In this document: in pieces, positions 59,418-64,000 of the stretch | Numbering within the stretch: position 1 is the stretch's first letter | Layout of the letters: every line of letters starts with the position of its first letter | NCBI RefSeq assembly: GCF_032884065.1 | Contig: NC_088868.1 | Span: 40,129,677 to 40,193,676 of the forward strand | Origin: Artemia franciscana | Taxonomy: Eukaryota > Arthropoda > Branchiopoda > Anostraca > Artemiidae | Reading direction: 5' to 3' | DNA length: 64,000 nucleotides | Notes under the pieces: model-generated | The model's input: the letters and a program-made list of their open reading frames with translations, nothing else | What the model was told of the DNA's origin: nothing | The model's database searches: none | Position numbers and translations under genes: made by a program

Positions 59418-60998
59418 TTCTATGCCGCCGATCTCAGCTTATTCCTGGAAACTGGTAAGGGTCTAACCTGTGCGGTTTTTACGGAAAGTGTGGACCTCAG
59501 GCCGGATTGATGAATATGACATTACATTTTGGAAAGCTCTGTAGAACACTTGCCTGGGGCCAAAAAGGATGGTTTTTGCTTGTCCTCGAGCCAGAGCCTA
59601 TGGCGTGCGAAGTGAAGTGGAGTTATATAGCCTATGTCAGAGAGGAGTATCTGAAGTTGTGCAGCCAAGCTTTCGTTTCATCAAACCATGTTTCTGCTTT
59701 CGAGTGGAAAGCTCCGTTCTAGCAGGCAGGCACCAGTTTCAAATTGAAGATGGACTAAAATCTATAAGTGTTAAATATATGCGGTAGTTCCCCGGCCCCA
59801 CAGCCAATATATCTTCTTTGAGTGATAAATAGAAAAATTTACAGAAACAAAAAAGTGCGATTTTCCCACGGGTCCGAAAGTGCTGCCATCTATTGTTTCT
59901 AGCCATTTCTGTTCGTGATGTCAGCTGACTTTACCATTCTTTTTTTTTCTACTTGGGATTGCAATAGAGAAATGGTATCAGATATACCTCTTAAACTTTA
60001 AAAGTTCTCTCATTGCTAAAGAAATTAGAGCTTATCCTTTGCTCCTTTCTAAGTGGTGGTGTTAGAAAGTTGGCCTCCGGCAAAAAAGTCAACTTTTGAA
60101 CTAAGACAGATAGAATTTTTTTTTCGATGACAATCGATAGACCTTGATGAGCTGATCAAAGTATATGTCATCCATTTTTTGTTACAAAAATTCCTTCATG
60201 ACATAAACCAGTTTGAAAGTTTCAAGGGGTTGACAACTTCAGTGGTAAGGTACACACTTGAACCAAAAATAGGCCGATACCAATTGTGAGATATGTAGGG
60301 GACTTCCAAGCAACAGTCGATTATTAGCTTATAATCATCTTTGGCAATGAGGGGTTTGCAACTTTTGCTGATTGGTGTACCTATTATCTGTTTCTGGTGT
60401 AATTGATGGTAAGAACAACTTGGTTCCCGATTGTAAGACATTTAGGGGAGTTGTAAGTAATAATCGGCTGTTAGGCTACAATGACTTCAGCGACAAGGGG
60501 TTTGCAACTTTTGCTAGTTGGTTTACCCAATATTTGTTTCCGGTGAACTTGGATGTATATCACGGGAGAGGGACTTGTAAGTAAGAGTCGGTTGCTAGAG
60601 GAGGTTCATCAGAGGCTAAAAATTTGTGCAAATTGGTGCACATCTATGGTATTTGATCCTGAAAAGTCACGAATAGCTTTATAATACCAACTAGATTATA
60701 TAAGATAATGTTCCAAGTTTCCATCGGTCACGATGTCTACGATTGAAAAGGATAAAGTTCAACTGGCTGCAAACTCAATTTAGTCCCTTCTTCCGATATT
60801 CTTTTGCTGTTGTTTTTTCAACGCTGAAGAACTTGATCATGTGATTACTGATTGTGTTCTGCTTTGAATATGCCGTTTTGAATGCTTTGATAGTTTTGAC
60901 AACTTCAGAATTTAACCGATAGCGAAGAAACAAAACCAAAGTGTTGCTCTCGCAACACTTTTATCGGCGAAGCCGGACAAAGGTTGCCGCAACACTTC

Positions 60999-61024
60999 AC
61001 GTTGCCCAGGCAACGTAGGTCTAG
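60999..61024 (+). other. Helitron-type 3' terminus of copy A
   Basis: An 8-bp stem with a CA loop, 4 nt, then CTAG. In copy B the equivalent end (61980-61954, minus strand) has a decayed stem, then AGGT and CTAA. Confidence 0.7.
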
Positions 61025-61398
61025 TTATTTTTTAGTTTATTCCCGACAAAAGACTTTTTTCCTTGGGCATTCCAATAGCGTTTTCTCTCAAAACAGTGTC
61101 CTCGGAAGAGAGGCTCAGCAGACAAATTAAACAAGGAAATAATTAGTTTAATTTACTTGATTCTAGGGATGAGCAGAGAGCTTCTTGCACTTCAAATAAT
61201 CTTTTTACCTTTGTATTCTCTTCTTCTTCTTTTTTTAGACAGCCAAATAGGCTGAGTCTATGCTTGTTTTTGCTTTTCTATTACTTTCAATAATGTATAT
61301 TTTACTAACAGTAGTGGCTTTTTAATGTAATCTCACCATAAGACTAATTACAAATTAAATTAATCCCTTAACCATTACTAACTGCATAACTTATTTAG
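61025..61398. other. Intron flank of the DM4/DM12 exon
   Basis: AT-rich. It leads into the acceptor TAACTTATTTAG immediately before 61399. No other feature. Confidence 0.6.
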
Positions 61399-61566
61399 GA
61401 GTGTGGCTGAAACTGATCAACTACAGATTTTTCGTACTTTGGAGTCTGTTTTGTCAACGATGGGAGTAGATGGCAGAGCTTGTCTTCTTCGGACAATTTG
61501 TGAATTGCAGAGTAATCCAATCATGAATAGTGGCCTTATTGGGGAAATTCTAATGCTAGTTTTAAC
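61399..61566 (+). CDS. DM4/DM12-family protein, internal exon
   Basis: 168-bp open exon bounded by acceptor TTATTTAG and donor GTAAGT. It starts with one base completing a split codon, carries 55 full codons, and ends with two bases, so both boundaries have the same phase. It reads SVAETDQLQIFRTLESVLST, MGVDGRACLLRTICELQSNP, IMNSGLIGEILMLVL. The core GRACLLRxICE followed by GLIGEIL is the signature of the DM4/DM12 domain (usually GRxCLLRAICEA..GLLGDILHLLFSP), with its conserved cysteines at exon residues 28 and 34. The family is arthropod-typical, mostly secreted or membrane-anchored, and of unknown function. Neighbouring exons were not found; the exon stands in a 929-bp gap between two mobile elements. 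A retained exon of a live gene and an isolated captured fragment are both possible; the intact splice sites and frame favour a live gene. Confidence 0.9.
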
Positions 61567-61884
61567 GTAAGTATTAGACATAGTTTTCTGCCTTTCCGTT
61601 ATGACCCTACTCTTCTGTGCGGTGCTGTGAGATACCAGAGAATAGCTAATCTTTAATATACCACTATTTTTAGAGCATTATAATAGTTGTATTAAATTTA
61701 ATTTCGTTTTGAACACAAAATCTACATGAAGTCATGAAACGTATATATAGCTGACTCTTTTCAAAAAGTATGGCCAAAGTTCCCAATAATATCATAAAAG
61801 GGGTCTAGAAATGTGATGGGGAGATGAAGTTTTGAAAATAATGAATGTGATTCCTGTAGTAGTTTTTAAGCAAATTTATGTAGG
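61567..61884. other. Intron downstream of the DM4/DM12 exon
   Basis: AT-rich with no further exon recognised. Stop codons occur in all forward frames. Confidence 0.6.
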
Positions 61885-61937
61885 CAAAATTATGTAGTTT
61901 TTAGGCAGTATCATACTGTTGTAAGTGTTGCCACGTT
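61885..61937. repeat. Inverted repeat, left arm (partner 63936-63988)
   Basis: CAAAATTATGTAG, GGCAGTATCATACTG and GTAAGTGTTGCCAC pair with the inverse of the partner, with about seven differences in 53 positions. The arms bracket Helitron-like copy B. Confidence 0.8.
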
Positions 61938-61953
61938 AGACCGCAAAAATAAA

Positions 61954-63573
61954 TTAGACCTACGCTGCCGGAGCAATGTGAAGTGTTGCGGCAACCTTTC
62001 TCCGGCTTCGCCGAATAAAGTGTTGCGAGGGCAACATTTTGGTTTTGTTTCTTTGCTATCGGTTAAACGCTGAAGTTGTCGGCCTATCGAAGCTTTTAAA
62101 ACGCTATGTTCAAAGAAGAACACGATCAGTAATCACATAATCAAATGCTATTCCTCAGCGTTGAAAAAACAACAATAACAAAAGAATATCGAAAGAAGGG
62201 ACTAAATTGACTTTGAAGCCAGTTGAACTTTATCCTTTTCAATCGTAGACATCGTGACGGATGAAAACTTGGAACAATATCTTACATAATCTAGTTGGTA
62301 TTATAAAGCTATTCGTAACTTTTCAGGATTAAAATACCATAGGCGACACTAACTATTACGAAACTATCTCATTATTTTACGTTATCGTTTTTACCCGTTG
62401 CGTAGACAGTTAATTCTAGGTTACAGTGAGTATGGGTAGGCTACACCAACTAGCAAAAGCTACAAACCCCTCTTCCCTGAAGATGATTGTAGCCTAACAG
62501 ACGATTATTACCTACAAGTCCCCTGCATATCTTACTACTGGAAACAAATTGGTCTTACCATCAAATACACCAGAAACAAATAATAGATACACCAACTAGC
62601 CAAAGTTCCAAACCCCTTATTGCCAAAGATGATTATGGTCTAACAGCCGGCTGTTGCTTACAAGTCCTCTACTTGTCTCACAATTGGTATCGGCCTATTT
62701 TTGGTTTCGGTGCGTACCCTACTGTTGAAGTTGTCAACTCCTTGAAACTTTCAAACTAGTATATCTCACGAAGGAATTTTTGTACCAAAAGATGGATGAC
62801 ATATGCTTTGATCAGCTCATCAAGAGCTATCGATTGCAGTCGAAAAAAAATTTCTATCTGTCTTAGTTCAAAAGTTGATTTTTTTTTGTTTCCGTAGGCC
62901 AACTTTTTAACGTCACCACTTAGAAAGGAGCAAAGGATAAGCTCTAATTTCTTTAGCAATGACAGAACTTTTAAAGTTTAAGAGGTACATCTGATAACAT
63001 TTCTCTACCTCAATCCCAAGTCCGAAAAAACAAATGATAAACCCAGCCGAAATCACGGCAGCACTTTCGGACCCCTGGGAAAATGCCGCTTTTTTGCTTC
63101 TATAAATTTTTCTATTTATCACTCAAAGAAGATATATTGGCTATGGGGCCGGGTAACTGCCGCATATATTTAACACTTAATATTTTAATCCATCTTCAAT
63201 TTGAAAGTGGTGCCTGTCTGCTTGCCTGCTAGAACGGAGCTTTCCACTCGAAAGCAGAAACATGGTTTGATGAAACGAAAGCTTGGCTGTACAACTTCAG
63301 ATACTCCTCTCTGACATAGGCTATATAGCTCCACTTCACTTCACACACCATAAGCTCTGGCTCGTGGACAATTAAAATCCATCCTTTTTAGCCCCAGGCA
63401 AGAGTTCTGCGGAGCTTTCCCAAATTTAATGTCATATTCATCAATCCTGCCCGATGTCCACACTTTCCGTAAAAACCGCACAGTTTAGACCCTTACCAGT
63501 TTCCAGGAATAAGCCAAGATCAGCGGTATAGGAAAAATAACGGGACAAAACCAAAGTGTTGCTCTCGCAAAAC
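61954..63573 (-). mobile_element. Helitron-like element, copy B, opposite orientation
   Basis: An inverse copy of element A without the S290 insert, 1.62 kb. The terminal repeats are 62020-62048 (one change within GTGTTGCGAGGGCAAC) and 63545-63573. The 3' side (left) extends to CTAA at 61957-61954. It is homologous along its whole length to 59420-60960, for example the inverse of GCTTATTCCTGGAAACTGG near 63505. The 155-bp internal duplication is shared, so it predates the split of A and B. There is no coding frame. Confidence 0.7.
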
Positions 63574-63935
63574 AATTAACAGAGATAGGTAGCTAAATTT
63601 GGAATCGTTTTTTATCCGTCGAAATTTAAACATCATCAATCTGTTGGTTCCCAAAGAATAGCTTCCCTTTCTTAAACTGTTTTGTGCTGTATGTATTTAG
63701 CTAATTTTAGGCTATTTTTTCTCAAGTGTTTCTCTTTTCAAAATTCAAGTCTTTTACTGCCAAAACCTCACAACTACAAATGGAGTTTTTTTACATTAAA
63801 GACTGGATCCCTATTTTTACTATTTTTTGAAGATATTTATGGTTGTGCCAGTTTCCACTTTGCAAATAAAAATATTCAGATTTCATTTCACTGTTTTTGG
63901 TACTTTACAATGTTTGGGATTTCCACTCCTATCTG
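63574..63935. other. AT-rich stretch, nothing recognised
   Basis: No exon matching the C-terminal half of a DM4/DM12 protein was found here. Confidence 0.4.
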
Positions 63936-63988
63936 GAAGTGGCAACACTTACATGAGTATGATACTGCCTTAAAACCATATAATTTTG
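63936..63988. repeat. Inverted repeat, right arm (partner 61885-61937)
   Basis: GTGGCAACACTTACATGAG and TATGATACTGCCTTAAAACC are the inverse of the left arm. Confidence 0.8.
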
Positions 63989-64000
63989 AAAAAGTCAAAA

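Larger units (their letters stand above)
57432..61024 (+). mobile_element. Helitron-like element, copy A (with inserted S290 array)
   Basis: A perfect 29-bp inverted repeat lies at 57432-57460 and 60930-60958 (GTGTTGCGAGAGCAACAC followed by TTTGGTTTTGT). The left one is itself palindromic. Beyond the right repeat come 66 bp ending in the hairpin ACGTTGCC-CA-GGCAACGT (60999-61016), then AGGT and CTAG (61021-61024), with T following. A hairpin a few bases before CTRR is the classical Helitron 3' terminus. No TC 5' start and no Rep/helicase frame are seen, so it is at best non-autonomous. Positions 57467-59417 are an inserted S290 segment; without it the element is about 1.64 kb, the same as copy B. 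A 155-bp internal duplication lies near 60275-60545. Confidence 0.65.

Noticed and set aside
59507..60584. Frames inside Helitron-like copy A, considered as Rep/helicase pieces
   Set aside because: No Rep or helicase motifs, and copy B has the same positions interrupted.

Overview
The window reads as repeat-choked, AT-rich animal nuclear DNA. Genes appear only as short exons with GT..AG introns. The only host coding sequence I can defend is three exons of a family-1 glycosidase gene and one exon of a DM4/DM12-family gene. The DM4/DM12 family is known essentially from arthropods, so an arthropod is the best guess. A brine-shrimp-like crustacean would fit the repeat load and composition, but nothing in the sequence fixes the species. 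I see no bacterial operons, CRISPR arrays, rRNA genes or recognisable tRNA genes.

Layout. Positions 1-2130 hold four tandem units of about 535 bp, and 2381-4081 is a direct duplication of about 850 bp. From about 3.8 kb to 21.4 kb lie several copies of a 1.7-1.9 kb element that I call E1. E1 carries two internal palindromes and a terminal hairpin. Interleaved with these copies, on the minus strand, are exons 1-3 of the glycosidase gene (18386-18239, 15878-15743, 8539-8425); the later exons lie beyond the left edge. Positions 21.6-23.3 kb hold a two-step tandem duplication fused to a LINE reverse-transcriptase fragment. Positions 26.1-28.2 kb hold an RTE-type endonuclease remnant and a CR1/Jockey-like RT remnant. 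Positions 28.9-30.5 kb hold a 240-bp-period array, repeated in inverse orientation at 50.5-52.0 kb. Positions 30.7-33.4 kb hold more E1. Positions 33.6-35.5 kb hold a possible hAT-like unit containing a 290-bp-period array. Positions 36.2-37.8 kb hold a LINE split by a 113-bp satellite array. Positions 39.9-40.7 kb hold a poly-T-spaced tandem array. Positions 42.0-43.7 kb hold a full-length inverted E1. Positions 46.8-49.0 kb hold a second 290-bp array. Position 52.5 kb holds a 294-bp E1 deletion derivative. Positions 54.4-56.5 kb hold a complete Foldback-type inverted repeat. Positions 57.4-61.0 kb and 62.0-63.6 kb hold two copies of a Helitron-like element in opposite orientation, with the DM4/DM12 exon between their facing 3' ends.

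The most interesting material is not a gene but E1. Its two large palindromes have arms that match each other almost perfectly within a copy, including private substitutions, while differing between copies. The loops occur in both orientations relative to the element. Some arms have acquired a second-order palindrome. Together this suggests hairpin-templated copying or arm-arm exchange acting repeatedly on a mobile family. I did not recognise the E1 family, and assigning it to a transposon class will need database searches.
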